DNA of 64,000 bases from Bedellia somnulentella. Lineage: Eukaryota; Arthropoda; Insecta; Lepidoptera; Bedelliidae. Every line of letters begins with the position of its first letter. Position 1 is the first letter of the stretch. The stretch is taken from positions 8,301,695 through 8,365,694 of the forward strand of contig OY755190.1 in the NCBI GenBank assembly GCA_963576735.1, read 5' to 3'. Shown one piece after another: positions 20,115 through 32,084 of this stretch. The notes under the pieces were generated by a model. It worked only from the letters and a program-made list of their open reading frames with translations. It ran no database searches and was not told the origin of the DNA. A program made the translations under genes and the position numbers.

Positions 20115-20285
20115 TTTTCTTACAAAGGCGGGGGTCCGAAGTGAGAAGAATAAAAGAGCATGTATGAGAAGAATAATGAATGTAAGGGAAGCAAGAGAGG
20201 TTTGTCAAGATCGTACTAAGTGGCGATCGATAGTTTCTGCCTATCCCAATGGGAATAATGGGCGTGAGTATAAGTAAGTAAGTAA
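20115..20285 (+). pseudogene. LINE C-terminal tail fragment (RTE-like)
   Basis: Same sequence as the end of the fragment at 37843-38172: KAGVRSEKNKRACMRRI then VCQDRTKWRSIVSAYP, and the same 3' tail gagtataagtaagtaagtaa. 5'-truncated and non-functional. Confidence 0.75.
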
Positions 20286-20639
20286 GTTATACTGGGTAAG
20301 CGAGTAAATTTTATAGTTCGATAAATGTTTACTGTAAATACAATATTGTGTGGAATGACATCACGTGAAATACATAAGAAGATATATGACAAAAAATTTA
20401 GGTATTTATCTATACAAGCAGGCTTTACCCCTTTAAGCTGATGAAAGTAATTACTAGATAATGTGGCGAAACCTTATGTAATGTGCACATTGACGTACAA
20501 AAAAACGCTAAGTGCATTTAACGTATAGTAAGATTACCTAAACGGAACTAGCCCGTTTGGCATAAAAACCCTGGAGGCTTGACTAGCTGCTACGTGTCAT
20601 GATACTTGGTGTTTAAACTGCAAGGTCAGTTGCTTAGAT

Positions 20640-20886
20640 TCTTTTAATATTTATAAATGTGAAAGTTTGGATGTTTGTGTGTTTGAGGTCAAAAGGCTTC
20701 TGAACTACAGAATGCATACGAATTTAATTCAACAGGAGATAGATAGATCAAATAGAATATTTTTTATCCCGGTATAATTTGACCGATAAAATATTCACGC
20801 CTGATTGAACTCAGCGTACAGGAAAAAACGCCTAAAGTTTGAAATAAGCAAATTTACAGTACGAAGTCTGTTGGGTCAGCTGGTAT
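20640..20886 (+). mobile_element. Non-autonomous Helitron-like element
   Basis: tttataaatgtgaaagtttg, tgtttgtgtgtttgaggtca, atcccggtataatttgacc and cgcctgattgaactcagcg, ending agtctgttgggtcagctggt. Colinear with 8736-8996, with the terminal CTAGT decayed to CTGGT. Confidence 0.7.
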
Positions 20887-20889
20887 GTT

Positions 20890-21199
20890 AGAACATGCAC
20901 TTATCCTAGAGAGAGGCGTCGGATCCGACCCTAATCGAGCCTACACCAATGTGTCTAGTCTGAAGTCATATGTGTGGTCAATTTATCTTGGTTGTTAATA
21001 GTGAGGGAAAACATCGTGAGGAAACCCACATGGCTGAGTTGTACTTAGTCATGTGACAGTGTATTCGTACAAATCGGCGATAGACCTGCCCCCTATCACA
21101 TGAGTACACTGTCCAAGCAAAACGTGGTGTTCTGAACACCAGGTGACAATATCACGTGACCTCTGCCAACCTCTTCGGGTATAAACGCCGTGAACATTT
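20890..21199 (+). repeat. SINE family A copy
   Basis: A diverged head, then gcctacaccaatgtgtctag, aaaacatcgtgaggaaaccc, cttagtcatgtgacagtgta, ctgcccc and caggtgac, to cctcttcgggtataaacgcc. The tail is degraded. Confidence 0.7.
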
Positions 21200-21224
21200 G
21201 ATTTTGATTTGAGATATTAAATAT

Positions 21225-21505
21225 TATTAGAATAAACATTCCCAAAAAATAAATGAAGGTAATTGCTAAGATAGTTTGGGCACAATAAAGAGGATGGATG
21301 AAAGAAAATTGGTAAAAGGTATTTATAGAGCCAATGTTGATGGTAATGGCCAACTATGTAGGGGATATTTAGATAAAAAGGTTTTTTCATCAAATACTTT
21401 GAAGCCTGAGCAATAATGGAGCATTTATGGAAAATTTTATGAATGTTCTCCAAGATCGTAAAAGCTGCCAATTGATAGTCGCTGCTTACCCCAACGGGAA
21501 CTAGT
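21225..21505 (+). pseudogene. Decayed LINE C-terminal tail (RTE-like)
   Basis: taagatagtttgggcacaat, agaggatggatgaaag, atagagccaatgttgatgg and gctgcttaccccaacggg align in order with the cleaner copy at 37843, but the frame is lost. Confidence 0.6.
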
Positions 21506-21509
21506 TGTA

Positions 21510-22250
21510 TGAAAGTTAAAGGGATAATGCTGTGCTATTTCAATCCGATATCACATGACTTGTATATGATGTAGGAGTATGTTATAATTTAAAACAGAAA
21601 TCCCTATGTATTTATCAACAGGTCTATCTCAGGCCAATACAAAATTCACAATATAAATTAAAGTTCAGTTGGCACACTCAGAGCACTTAAAGAGCTCGTA
21701 TCTAAATGGCGGAGCCGCTTTTAAAATAATTACATTTAAATACAGTTTCTAAGCAAACTCTTAACTTTTAAAAATCTTCTTACAGTAAGTACTTAAAACC
21801 CTTTTATTGGTACAACACGTAATATACGCGAACTTTTACTACTCGTTTTAAAGAGCATTAAAGTTTAAGGAATATAAGAACCTGGGACCTGGGATCAGGA
21901 ATAAAAGATTGCTTTAAAATACATATAAATCTAAAATAATAATCAAAAAGTTTTGTCGAAAAATTTATTCAATTCCAAATGGTTTACAACTAAAGTTATT
22001 TGTTTTATACACACAAAAAAGGTTTGATTACGTTGGGCTAGCTTAGAATAACGCACTACATTATCGCTTTCTATGGCTATTGTATAATATGATTTGTAAA
22101 AGAGGGCTCTTAAGCGTGATTGGCGATGTCAGTCAACACCCTTCATCAACGATTCAGATTAAAACAACCCTAGCTCTCTTAATTCCATAAGTGCAGGCAG
22201 ATTAAATGAAAAACTGAAAAAAATCGAAAATGACTTAAATAAATAATGTA
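21510..22250. other. Unassigned, with one faint family-B remnant
   Basis: 22035-22195 vaguely follows family B (tagcttagaataacgcacta, gctcttaagcgtgattggcg). Otherwise nothing recognised. Confidence 0.4.
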
Positions 22251-22261
22251 ATATAGCGTGT

Positions 22262-22345
22262 GATGGATGGAGGATTGACGTGGATAGATGACTAGCTTCT
22301 CGATCTGGAAATTGCGGGTTCGATCCCCGCTGAGATCATTTATGC
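22262..22345 (+). repeat. tRNA-like SINE head
   Basis: A box-B-like segment gcgggttcgatccccgct is preceded by a poor box A (gtggatagatgactagc). It could be a decayed tRNA pseudogene or a SINE; the sequence after box B is not an acceptor stem. Confidence 0.4.
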
Positions 22346-22628
22346 TCATCACATAAATTATTGTTTCTTTATCTTAGATCTTATTAATATATGTATTCTA
22401 TAATATTAAATATATCGTTGCCTTCGTATTCCATAATAAAAGTCTTACTTAGTTTGGGGCTAACCTGATCTGTGTATAATTATCCGTATATTTATTTATT
22501 ATTATTTATTTTGTTGTTGATATGTGACCAAAGTTTTGATAACATAATTATCATTTTAAAATGAAGACGATATAAACATACGAATGATCTTAATTCTGTC
22601 TGAAACTTACTTACTTACTCACTTACAG

Positions 22629-22784
22629 GTGATAGAATACCTAGAATCCCTGGCTGCCAGATACCCGTCTCCCGCAGCTACGAGGGGCGCGACGTCAAGT
22701 ACGCGAGGGTGTCCTCCACCAGATTCCAGAACAACACCAAACCTATCTACTTTATGGACGCCATGATTCATTTCGAGGGAATGG
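22629..22784 (+). pseudogene. Broken duplicate of the carboxypeptidase HARE exon
   Basis: Nearly identical to exon 819-995 with both splice sites kept (acttacag before, gtgagt after). A 22-bp deletion removes the segment for LVSVQSAG, so the frame runs to a stop. A one-base net insertion at the HARE codons changes catgcgagg to catttcgagg and destroys the zinc motif. The two indels sum to minus 21, so the flanking frame would be restored only after about 35 wrong codons. Only a few substitutions are seen elsewhere, so the duplication is recent. No other carboxypeptidase exon was found nearby. Confidence 0.88.
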
Positions 22785-22894
22785 GTGAGTATAAATATAG
22801 ATATACTAGAACATACAAAGTCAGTTGAGACGAAAAATAGTGATTGATTGTATAGTACTTCTTGTATGGGGAAATTTAATGACATAATAATAAT

Positions 22895-23530
22895 AATTCA
22901 CCTTTCATAGACCATAAAGCCTCCCTGCATTGGCTGCGTTTCGGGGACCTCTTTTGGGAAACCGAAGGTTTTGTCTGTGCAATACCAGACCACGTTATCA
23001 AGACGCGGAAACTATTGGAAATACACCCTAAAGGTCGGTACCACAGACGTTTGTCAACGTTGCATGTGCCCGTCCCGGAGAGTCACTTAGGCATGTTATT
23101 TCCGGTTGTTCGGCTCCTACTAATACTGAGTTCTTGCACAGACACAAAAATCCGCCATCAGGAGCTTGCTCTGAAATACGGACTCTTGCAACAGAGGATG
23201 CCGTATTACAATTATCTGCTGGAGCCAATCCTAGAAAACGACCGTGTCAAAATCTATTGGGACCGATCCGTTATCACGGACAGGACTATTCTAGCAAATA
23301 AGCCTGTAGTATAGGATTGGTCGTAGTCAAAGGAGTTTCGAGTAGATGTCACTATCCCACATGGCGAGGGTCTCGTGAAAGCCGAAACGCGGATCGTCCG
23401 TCGGTTCTTGAACCTGAGTCCCTGACCCCAACCGACTGTATTTTTTTCGGGGAGTACCACCTCTTCCATTATTTTTTTTTATTTTCTTTTTCGGCCATGG
23501 GAGAGGTGAGAGTCAAAAAGATATGAGAAA
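22895..23530 (+). pseudogene. LINE-like element, 3' coding part
   Basis: HKASLHWLRFGDLFWETEGF, then RHQELALKYGLLQQRMPYY and ENDRVKIYWDRSVITDRTI resemble the C-terminal region of an arthropod non-LTR retroelement (tail with xxxYWDRSxxTDRTI). The intervening Cys/His block is visible only in another frame (CSAPTNTEFLHRH), so it is frameshifted. It ends with ctgaccccaaccgactg, shared with the next copy. Confidence 0.65.
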
Positions 23531-23544
23531 AAAATAATAATATA

Positions 23545-24185
23545 ATAAAGCCACCAGATGGCTTGGCATCGGTTGGGAATTGGGCAACTCAGACCCAGCA
23601 ATCGGTGCCCACCACAACAATTGCGATGTAGGGAGGGAGCCACTAACTAACCTGCCGGATATGGGTGGTGCGGAAAGTGATTGGGGAACAGTTTCCCTGG
23701 ATTTGGATTTAGTGAGGAGCGCACTTTAAGGGACGATCCTGGAATATCGCCAAGTGCCTCTCGAAAAGAGGCCGAGGCTGCCCCGAGTTCCTCTCAGCAT
23801 CAAGGTTCGGGATGTCGTTGAGACCGATAACATGCTGCCCTCATTTTAAGAGAGCAGCATGGACCTTTGGGATACGGATTCAATTCTCTTTGGCGCCGAA
23901 ATGACAGTTTGTCAATAACAAGAGCTGGTTGCTCCCGCCAGGCTGGCAGTACTAGTCCCAGGACTAGAACTAGACCAGCCTCGATGAGGCGGATTGAAAG
24001 CCGTATCACAAAGGCCAGGGTCCTTATCGGCAAACTGACCAGCTTCAGATCAGGCAACAATAGACTGACTGAGTCCCTGACCCCGACCGACTGTGTTTTT
24101 GTCGGGGAGTACAACCACTCTCATTTAAAATTTTACATTTTTTTTCGGCCATGGGAGAGGCGAGAAACTAAAAGTTCTTCAAAAG
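23545..24185 (+). pseudogene. Second copy of the same LINE-like element, internally deleted
   Basis: Starts with 5'-like sequence (ccaccagatggcttggc) and contains an ORF1-like stretch (RRIESRITKARVLIGKLTSF RSGNN). It then jumps at about 24062 to the same 3' end as its neighbour (tgaccccgaccgactgtg). The ORF1-like part recurs inverted at 28000-28255. Confidence 0.55.
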
Positions 24186-24186
24186 T

Positions 24187-27100
24187 TCTAAAATAATAAA
24201 AATCTTTATTACAAAAAAATCTTAAAAACTATTATACACGTAGAAAAATTAAATTTGTATATTGATCTGTGGTAGCATGATTAATCCACCCCTGAACTAG
24301 GCAAGGCATGTCTCTCAGGGGAGGACGCTCTTCCTGACAGTAAATACAGTATATTGATACAGTTTAACATTTAACTTATAATCTAAGACTACATTCTTAA
24401 TTAGAATATTTTTCATGGTACGTAAGTACTCAAATGTGATGAGTGAAAGTGATGCTGAAGGTGATGAGTGTTTAATAATTGCAAATGAGAGTGTACGTTA
24501 GTTTTTTGTTTTATTTGTTTAATATTATGAGACTATTATTAGGAGATTTTCAGTCTCGTGTCAAGTTCTTGCAACCATTCAGCAATTGTGTTTTTACAAC
24601 CAATTTTTGTATGCTTAATAAGATTTACACCGTTATTTATTCTATTGTATAAATATGGCCCAATTATATAAATAAATCTTTTAGCAAAATTGGCACTATG
24701 CTGACAGGTTTTAAAAACTATATCCTTCCTTCTTTTGTCTAGTTTTGCATATGTGATATCTTTTTTTAGGTACTGGAATATAATTACTGCATTTATATAA
24801 AGCTGTCTTACTGTTAGAACCTGACAATATGAATACAGTTCCTTCGTTGGAAAGAGCAAACGCTTAAAAGTACATACTTTAATAATAGTTTTTAAGCCAC
24901 CTCAAGTTCTTTAGGGGTGGTTTTACAAACACCTCCTCAAGATAGAATACAATAAGAAAGTATCGACTGGCATAGCGCTATATAAATATTTCTGAGGAGA
25001 GTGCCGCCGCCATCTTGTCGAAGATTTCTAAATAAGTAAATATTTTTTTAAGTCTAGTGCAAAGAGCCTTAATGTGATTTTTGAAACTAAGATTAGGATC
25101 TAATATAACTCTAAGATAGCTGACGCAATTAATGGACAATCACATAAATCTTCTTGAAAGTTACAGGATGCCTTGATTGGATTTATTGTGTGCATCTGTC
25201 TGACAGATTTTAAATTGGTATTTATAGTTTAAGTCATGTATTTAGTTTTTTCAGCATTAAGGGTTACTACATTTGATAGCAGCCAATTTGTAACACTATC
25301 AAAACCTCTTTGGGCTCTGCCAAAAAGCTTATTCCATTGTTTTGCTGCAAAAGTAGAACTGTGCCATCTGCATTAGCAACCATTCTATCAATATTAGGTC
25401 TGAATTCCAGCAGATCATTAATATAATATTAAATAGGGTAGGGTCTAATATACTGCCTTGCGACACTCCAAAAATGGCTGGCAACGGGTTACTTATATAA
25501 TGACCTACTTTTACACACTGGGTTCTATCTTTAGGTAGCTTTTGAATTTGTAAGCAAATACATAGAATTCCGATTGCTTCCAGTTTCATCAGGAGTAAAG
25601 AAATAGAAACTGTGTCAAAGGCTTTTGCCAAAACTATAAAGATAGCCAAGCACTTATTACTCATGTCTAAATTTTTAACTGATAAAATTAATGACATCAA
25701 GAACCGCATCGTTTGGTCGATTTTCCGCGTCCGAAACCAAACTGATTGTTGCTTGTAGCATTATTCTTATCTAAAAAGTTAGTTACGCTTGAGTTTAATA
25801 ATTCTTCAAGTATTTTTGACAAAGATGGCAAAATTGATATCGGTCTGTAGTTTTTGACACGGTTTCTTTCAATGGTTTTGTGAATTGGAGTCATAACTGT
25901 CATTTTAAGGAAATCTGGCGAAGTGCCTTATTCAAGACACTTCTTAAAAACGTTTGATAAAAGTGAACTTAGTTTTTCCATATATTTTTTAATACTTTAT
26001 TCCGAATGTTATCGATGCCAACCGAGCATTAATTTTGCAACCCTTAAATTAATGAAGATATTTCACCGTCCTCCGTGTCCAGCATAACTAACGAGTTTCA
26101 GTTTCTTTTTAAGCTGTGCGAGCGGTATGTAGAGTTGTTCTTTGACAAAATATTATCAGCAAGTTCTTTACCTACTGTGGCAAAATAATTATTAACGCTG
26201 TTAAAGCTTTCAGTTGGATAGCTATTAATTTGTAACAGTTCTTGGTTTTGGTTTTGTTAGAAGTAGTATGGAATATGGTTTTATTACCTGCCTGGTGCAA
26301 TTTGTTTGGAACTAGACTTGCAACGAATAGTATACTCGGCAGTATACCGAATACCGAATATTCGGCGAGCCCCCTGACCGAATAGTCGAATATTAGGTAA
26401 AAGTATTCGGCTGGATTTTAGCGCCAAAACTTGTACAGACGTGATGGTTTCGCGCTCGTTTGTTCTAATGTACTCACCGCTCGCGCGCCCGTAGTTGGTC
26501 TGCCTGCGCGGTATATTGCTAACGCACTGCATGTTTAGACCATACTGCACCATAACCTTCCCCTTCTAAATTTTGATTATGAAAATATTTCAAATGCATA
26601 AAAAAATTCTTAACTTTTTGAATGCAGAAGATGATTAAATTCTGTACCTGTTTTATGTACCAATGACTACTTAATAAACGATTATAGCAGAAATGAGAAC
26701 CTTACCCTTCTAAATTTTGATTACGAAAATAATTCAAATACATAGAATCCTTAACTTTTCTAATTCAGAAGATGATTATATACCTGTGTTATGTATGTAC
26801 CAATGACTACTTAAATGATTGGAAGAGAAATGAAAATATCAATATATATACGTAATAAATTGATTTTTTTTTCATTTAACCAATTATCTCTCTGTAACAA
26901 AATATATTACTTAAGTATTCGGTATTTGGCCGAATAATATGTAGATATTCGGTATTCGGTCGAATATAATAAAAGCAGCCGAATAGGCCGAATGCCGAAT
27001 AGTAACCGAATATTCGTTGCAAGTCTATTTGGAACGTATGCTAATTTCAAATTCCTAAGTAAAGTGTTACAGTTATTGCGATATCTTTTGTAAGTTAATA

Positions 27101-27359
27101 TTAGTGTTTCATTATTGGGATCCCTTTTTATTCTCTGATGCATCTTGTCACGATGGGATATACATCTTTGCAATCCAGCCGTAATCCAAAGTTTGATAAT
27201 TTTACTACGTCTAGATAGGGAATTTAATTCTGTATTATTGATAATTATATTTGTCAAAGTAGATGTTAAAACTGACATGGCCACGTTAGGGTCGTCTTCT
27301 TGTAGTATTTTATTAAAATCAGTATTAGCGAATTCAATCTCTATGTTATATTTGTTATA
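24187..27359 (-). pseudogene. Jockey-like LINE, long but decayed, carrying a hAT insertion
   Basis: On the - strand, the linker between endonuclease and RT (AGLQRCISHRDKMHQRIK, NCNTLLRNLK) comes first, then RT segments NRVKNYRPISILPSLSKILE, QFGFGRGKST, VLAKAFDTVSISLL and GVSQGSILDPTLFN. Motif C has decayed (NADGTVLL in place of FADDT). The C-terminal block at 24539-24859 reads LDKRRKDIVFKTCQHSANFA. The 3' end has an AATAAAG-like tail near 24190. The 5' end abuts a SINE-A fragment at 27360. The coding frame is split by the hAT element 26313-27027. Confidence 0.75.
26313..27027. mobile_element. Non-autonomous hAT-type element, 715 bp, perfect 8-bp target duplication
   Basis: Ends tagacttgcaacgaata and tattcgttgcaagtcta are perfect inverted repeats. 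tttggaac lies on both sides (26305-26312 and 27028-27035), the 8-bp duplication typical of hAT. Subterminal regions are crowded with short ccgaat/attcgg units, likely transposase-binding repeats. No transposase domain inside. Confidence 0.88.
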
Positions 27360-27560
27360 GTGAGGAAACCTACATGGCTGAGTTGTACTTAGTCATGTGA
27401 CAGTGTATTCGGACAAAACGGCGCGCCGGGCCTGCCCTCTATGACGTGAGCACACTGTCCATGCAAAACGTGGGTACTCTGAACACCAGGTTATAAAGTC
27501 ACGTGATGTTTAGAAGTATTAGTACCTCTGCACACCCCTTCGGGGATATTCAGCGTGAAC
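27360..27560 (+). repeat. SINE family A, 5'-truncated
   Basis: gtgaggaaacctacatggct, cagtgtattcggac, ctgccctctatgacgtgagc and ccccttcggggatattcagc in family order. It lacks the tRNA head. Confidence 0.75.
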
Positions 27561-27569
27561 TTTTTTGCC

Positions 27570-27832
27570 GTGTAGTGTTGGCTTAGAATAACATTACCCC
27601 ATTTCTATCCGTGGGTGATCGTAAGAGGCGACTAAAGGTATAGGGGCTTTTTAAGTGATTTTTGGGCAATGTGGTTGGAGACCTGTCACCAAAAACATTT
27701 ATTATTACCATCTTTTCCCAAATCAACTTCCAAAAGTGGCTGAACAATTTCTTATTCCAAAGCTCTGGCTACCCCGTTAAGGGATTTTTAGCCGTGAGTA
27801 TATGAGTATATGTATGTTTTTTGTTATGTTAT
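27570..27832 (+). repeat. SINE-like family B, near full length
   Basis: gtagtgttggcttagaataa, cgtaagaggcgactaaaggt, gtggttggagacctgtcacc, cttccaaaagtggctgaac and tagccgtgagtatatgag, then (TATG)-type tail. Confidence 0.75.
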
Positions 27833-27999
27833 GTATATATTTGCAAGACAGTGAACCGGTTTATTTTGCAGAGATAGACAGAAAACGATGAGATGAGGAC
27901 TAGTGGAGGTTAATATAACGGTAAGCTGAAAAACAAAGCGCGCGGTTTGCTCGCATCGAATAGCTTACGCTTAATGAACACGCAAATGCCACTATAGTT

Positions 28000-28255
28000 A
28001 CAATGCGAAACTTGACAGCATCTCCCTGCGGCCGTTTGCTACGAAGCTACGCAGCGATCTTCTGCTTAAGATCATCGATGCGCTCCACCAGTCTTCAGGC
28101 ACACTCCGGCGAGTTGACGAAGCGCACCACCCTCGGCCTATTGTTGCCTGATCTAAAGTTGGTCAGTTTGCCGATGAGGACCCTGGCCTTTGTGATACGG
28201 CTTTCAATCCAACTCATCCAGGCTGGTCTATTATTATTTATTTTTATTTATGATT
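28000..28255 (-). pseudogene. Inverted fragment of the LINE-like ORF1
   Basis: On the - strand it reads RIESRITKARVLIGKL-like sequence, then FRSGNNRPRVVRFVNSPEC and RLVERIDDLKQKI. The first part matches the element at 23545-24185 in the opposite orientation. Confidence 0.6.
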
Positions 28256-28875
28256 CTCTAATGAGAAGTTCGGTGCGGTTTTATCCCGAGCACTGAAAAC
28301 TGCAATAGTCACCTGAATTTACTGAAAATTCCAAAGAAATATTATTATTTTTAAATATATATATAATTTAAGTTCCATTTTGAAGAGTAAATAATAACGT
28401 TAGTATCGATTAAATTAAAATCTACTTAGTTATATACATCAGCTATATAAAGAAATATATATAAATTAAAAAAAGTATAACACTTATTTACATAATTAAA
28501 ATAGATACCTAAAAACTTAAAATCTAAAAACATCTTCCAGCTCCTCTTCTCGGGGAAGGGTACCTAGGAATAATTTATATTATAATATATATAATAATAA
28601 TAATATTATAATATATTGTATTTGTGCACATTAACGCTTAAACGCATATAAACACATTCACACATCCACAAGCACAAACACGCAAGACACACACATTTGA
28701 AAATAACTATATTTTATCTGTCCATAAGTATTTCTGTAACAAATAAATGTTCAGCTTACATAATGTAAATTGTAAAACATATAATTTAAAATAAATTGTA
28801 AAACTTGAAAATGATTTGAAATAGATTAAGTGCTGTTTGTTTAACTCAACAATAAATAGATAAATAATTAGAATG
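28256..28875. other. AT-rich DNA, nothing recognised
   Basis: Includes short AT-rich simple sequence near 28585-28620 and a cacaagcacaaacacgcaag stretch. No coding signals. Confidence 0.4.
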
Positions 28876-28879
28876 TTTG

Positions 28880-29030
28880 ATTTCATAAAAACCTCATGTG
28901 GGAATTATTACTAATCAATTTAATAATCGGTCAACGCCACGATCGCTCTGCCAATTGGGCGATCGCGGGTTCGAGCCCTGCTGGTGTCAAAACATTTTTC
29001 TTTCATTAATTGATTCGTAATAAATTGTAT
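28880..29030. repeat. Rearranged SINE family C
   Basis: Tail sequence in inverse orientation (ttcataaaaacctcatgtgg) precedes a plus-sense head remnant (gcgggttcgagccctgctgg, then aacatttttctttc). A tail-head inversion or fusion of two copies. Confidence 0.5.
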
Positions 29031-30305
29031 GTCAAAATTACTAGTATGTCTATTACCCCCCTTTGGAAGTTAAGTGAGAAAAAGATTATGAAATAAAGGA
29101 TATTAGCTGATAAGATTCCAGCCACATCCCCAAAAATTACTTAGAATTCACACAACCTGCAAGAAGACGCTTCTTCAAATACGTGGGAAGAAATGGATTA
29201 GTTAGTATGGGTTTAATCCGATCAAAAGTTATACGTGATATTATATAAAAAAAAGGACAAAAACCATGACGAGATGATAAACTCCTGCATTTTTAAACTG
29301 CTCAAAATTTGCTTGATTATCTCTTAGTGATTATTTTGTGTGCCGTGTCAATATCTAATATTTTAAAAATTATCATATCACACTCACAGCACATCACAGT
29401 AGATTTTTATGGTATTATACAATAAATTAATTAAAAGTAAGAATCGATTAAAAAAAATCTTTCTCTGAAATACAAAAAATATGTACTTTCATAAACATTA
29501 ATTTTGTAGTTTTAATACATTTTATGTATCTATCCATTTAAAACTCACGACCACTGAATTAATTTTTATACGCCACATTCTAAAAACACATTAAATTATA
29601 CTTTCAAAATCATTAGCTGTCCTTCACAGAATTCAGATCTATCCTTACTAAATCCCCGTCAGCTGACCACAGAGCTCAATGTAACAAGTCGGCATTAAAA
29701 TAAAACAAGTGAAGTTAATTCCGCACGGACCGTGTAACTGAATCGAATTACCTCATGAGCTGACTGCTAATATATGTGTTGCTCTACTGTGCTGCTTACT
29801 CGGTTTGTGTACTGGAGGTCTACTCTTCACATCGAAAACGATAATAAGCATACATATCTCTTCTTATCTCTATTAAAATTTAGTTCTTTCTCGCTCGCAC
29901 GAAATGAATTTAATATTTTTTGATAAGTGAGAAGGATACATCCGTTGTTGTAGATGTTTTCATCGACTAGTAATCGCCATAATTAATATTATTCTATACT
30001 TCAGTTATTAACTTCGTTTGACCTCTGAAGCGGTGAGAGGGACACGAATATATTTTACAAGCAGTTAAAAAAGGTACGAATGCTATTATCGTTTGCGAAT
30101 TGAAGAGTAGAACTCCTTTTGCTAATTCAGTCTCATAGTGTTGTTTACTGTACCTGGCATTAGAATAAGTTAGTGAAAGGTTCATGTGCCACTCTATAAT
30201 GGTTTGTTAAGTGTTTGGGTACTCGCTTGTGCATTTGGAGGTGGCGTGTTTGTTTCATAGGTGTAAAATTTATTTATTTGTTGTTTGGTTGTTTGGACAA
30301 CCAAA
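29031..30305. other. Longest stretch without identifiable repeats
   Basis: No TIRs, RT motifs, tRNA boxes or exons with good splice sites that I can support. Possibly unique intergenic DNA. Confidence 0.35.
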
Positions 30306-30309
30306 TAAC

Positions 30310-30620
30310 AAGCAACCCGATAGCTCACTGGATGGAACACCGCTTATCGTGCAGACGATGAGGCTTCATATCCTGGGTCAGGCCAATTTACCAATAGTCG
30401 GCCCAATTTGTATTTTCTAAAAATCATATGTGTGGTTAATTGATCATGGTTGTTAACGGTGAAGGAAAACCTGGCCTGCCCCCTATCACGTGAGTACACT
30501 GTCCAAGCAAAACGTGGGTACCTTCTCTGGAAACTAGATGGCGCTGCCATGTGAGTTCAGAAGTATTGGTACCTCTGCCAACACCTCCGGGGATAAACGG
30601 CGTGAAAGTTTATGTTATGT
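30310..30620 (+). repeat. SINE family A with tRNA-like head
   Basis: Head acccgatagctcactggatg and tcatatcctgggtcaggcc, then tgtgtggttaattgatcatg and ctgccccctatcacgtgagt. A variant segment ggaaactagatggcgctgcc is also in the nested copy at 34709. Tail tttatgttatg. Confidence 0.75.
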
Positions 30621-30904
30621 ATAAAATTGTTAGTAGGTCTGCCTCCCTTGCAGGGAACATTTGAGATTCTCTTGTTAAAAAATGACAGTAACCAAGAATC
30701 ATGGCTGTTAATACTAAAAGCCTTAATGCATCTTATCTTACATGGAAAATTCTTGAGATTCACGTTTTAACTTCATATAGTGAAAATTTTGTGTTTGTGT
30801 TGTGTTGTTCATGTGTTTTGTTATTATAATTTGTGACATATTGTAAAGTTATATATTTAATAGTGGTAAAAGTTATAGTTTCTTACATAAAGAGAAATGC
30901 GCAG

Positions 30905-31880
30905 AATTATTCAAATTCAAATTCTTTAATTCAAATTCAAATTCTTTATTTGCATTCCACATGTTATATGATCTTACAGAGATAATTAAGTACCAATGTG
31001 GACCCTGTAGGGCACAGCAATATAAATCTAATTATAATATAACTTAAAATTATCTTAAAATATTAATTAAAATCTTAAACTAAACATATTGTATAACTGT
31101 ATAAATTAAAATTTAAACATAAAAACAAACATGTAAAATAATAATACTGAGGACATATCTGTACATTTCAGCCATGAAAGTAATTAAAGTAATTACTTCC
31201 ATTATTTGAACAAAAAAACAAAACTTATTATTTATTTATGTACTAACTTTCCAAAACAAAACAAAACAAGGCTCTAATCAATTAATATGGGTACTATTTA
31301 TTATTATTATAATTGTAAAATTCGTCTAAAGTATAAAAGATATTTTTTGTAAGTACTTCTTTTAATTGTTTTTTAAATTTATTTACATCACTTATATCTC
31401 TAATCTCTGATGGTATTTTATTATAGATTTTAGAGCACATAGATAGTGGGCCTTCTGAGACAATTTTCATGTTAGTTAGGGGTTGCGCTAATCTGGTGTT
31501 CGGTCTCAAATTGGGTGGGCGATGGTAAATTGGAAAAAGATGAGGGTTTTGCCTAACAAATAGACTTGCTTCTAATACATATAGGGATGTTAACGTGAGT
31601 ATTTGGTATTTCATGAATTGTGGTCGACAACTCGTCATTTGATCTATGTTAGCTATAATTCTAACACACCTTTTTTGTAGCCGGAATAAATTAATTGTGT
31701 TTGTGCTATTACCCCATAGGACAATTCCGTACTGGAGCCACGAATGTGCATACGCGTAATATGCTGTTAAAGCTGTTCTATCGTTTGTACATTTTTTTAA
31801 TTCGTACAGTGCGTAGGTGAATCTTGCAAGTTATGTATGTTGTACCGTGAAAAAGATCGTATTTTTCTCGAGTTCCAACG
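30905..31880 (-). pseudogene. LINE 3' end (Jockey-like)
   Basis: On the - strand: AYAHSWLQYGIVLWGNSTN, LFRLQKRCVRIIANI, ILTLTSLYVLEASLFVRQN and MCSKIYNKIPSEIRDI, a Jockey-type C-terminus. The last 114 codons (31294-31638) are open; upstream parts are in another frame. The tail is a tandem aaagaatttgaatttgaatt repeat at 30907-30955. Confidence 0.75.
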
Positions 31881-32084
31881 ATTTCTTGCCCCATTTAGCA
31901 TTAAATGAAATGATGTTAAAGCGGAACGTTTTGTCGGTATGCGATATTTTGTTGTAACAAATTAAAAAAAAGGCATTTATTTCATACATTCAGTTTACAT
32001 GGCATGAGTTTTCATTGAAATCATGCACTAGGCTGAGCCTGTATCGCAAGATTCATAAACATCCATATATATGCATAACCTTCA

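Noticed and set aside
23867..24196. 109-codon protein gene
   Set aside because: Joins an ORF1-like LINE piece to a LINE 3' UTR across a deletion; not a host gene.
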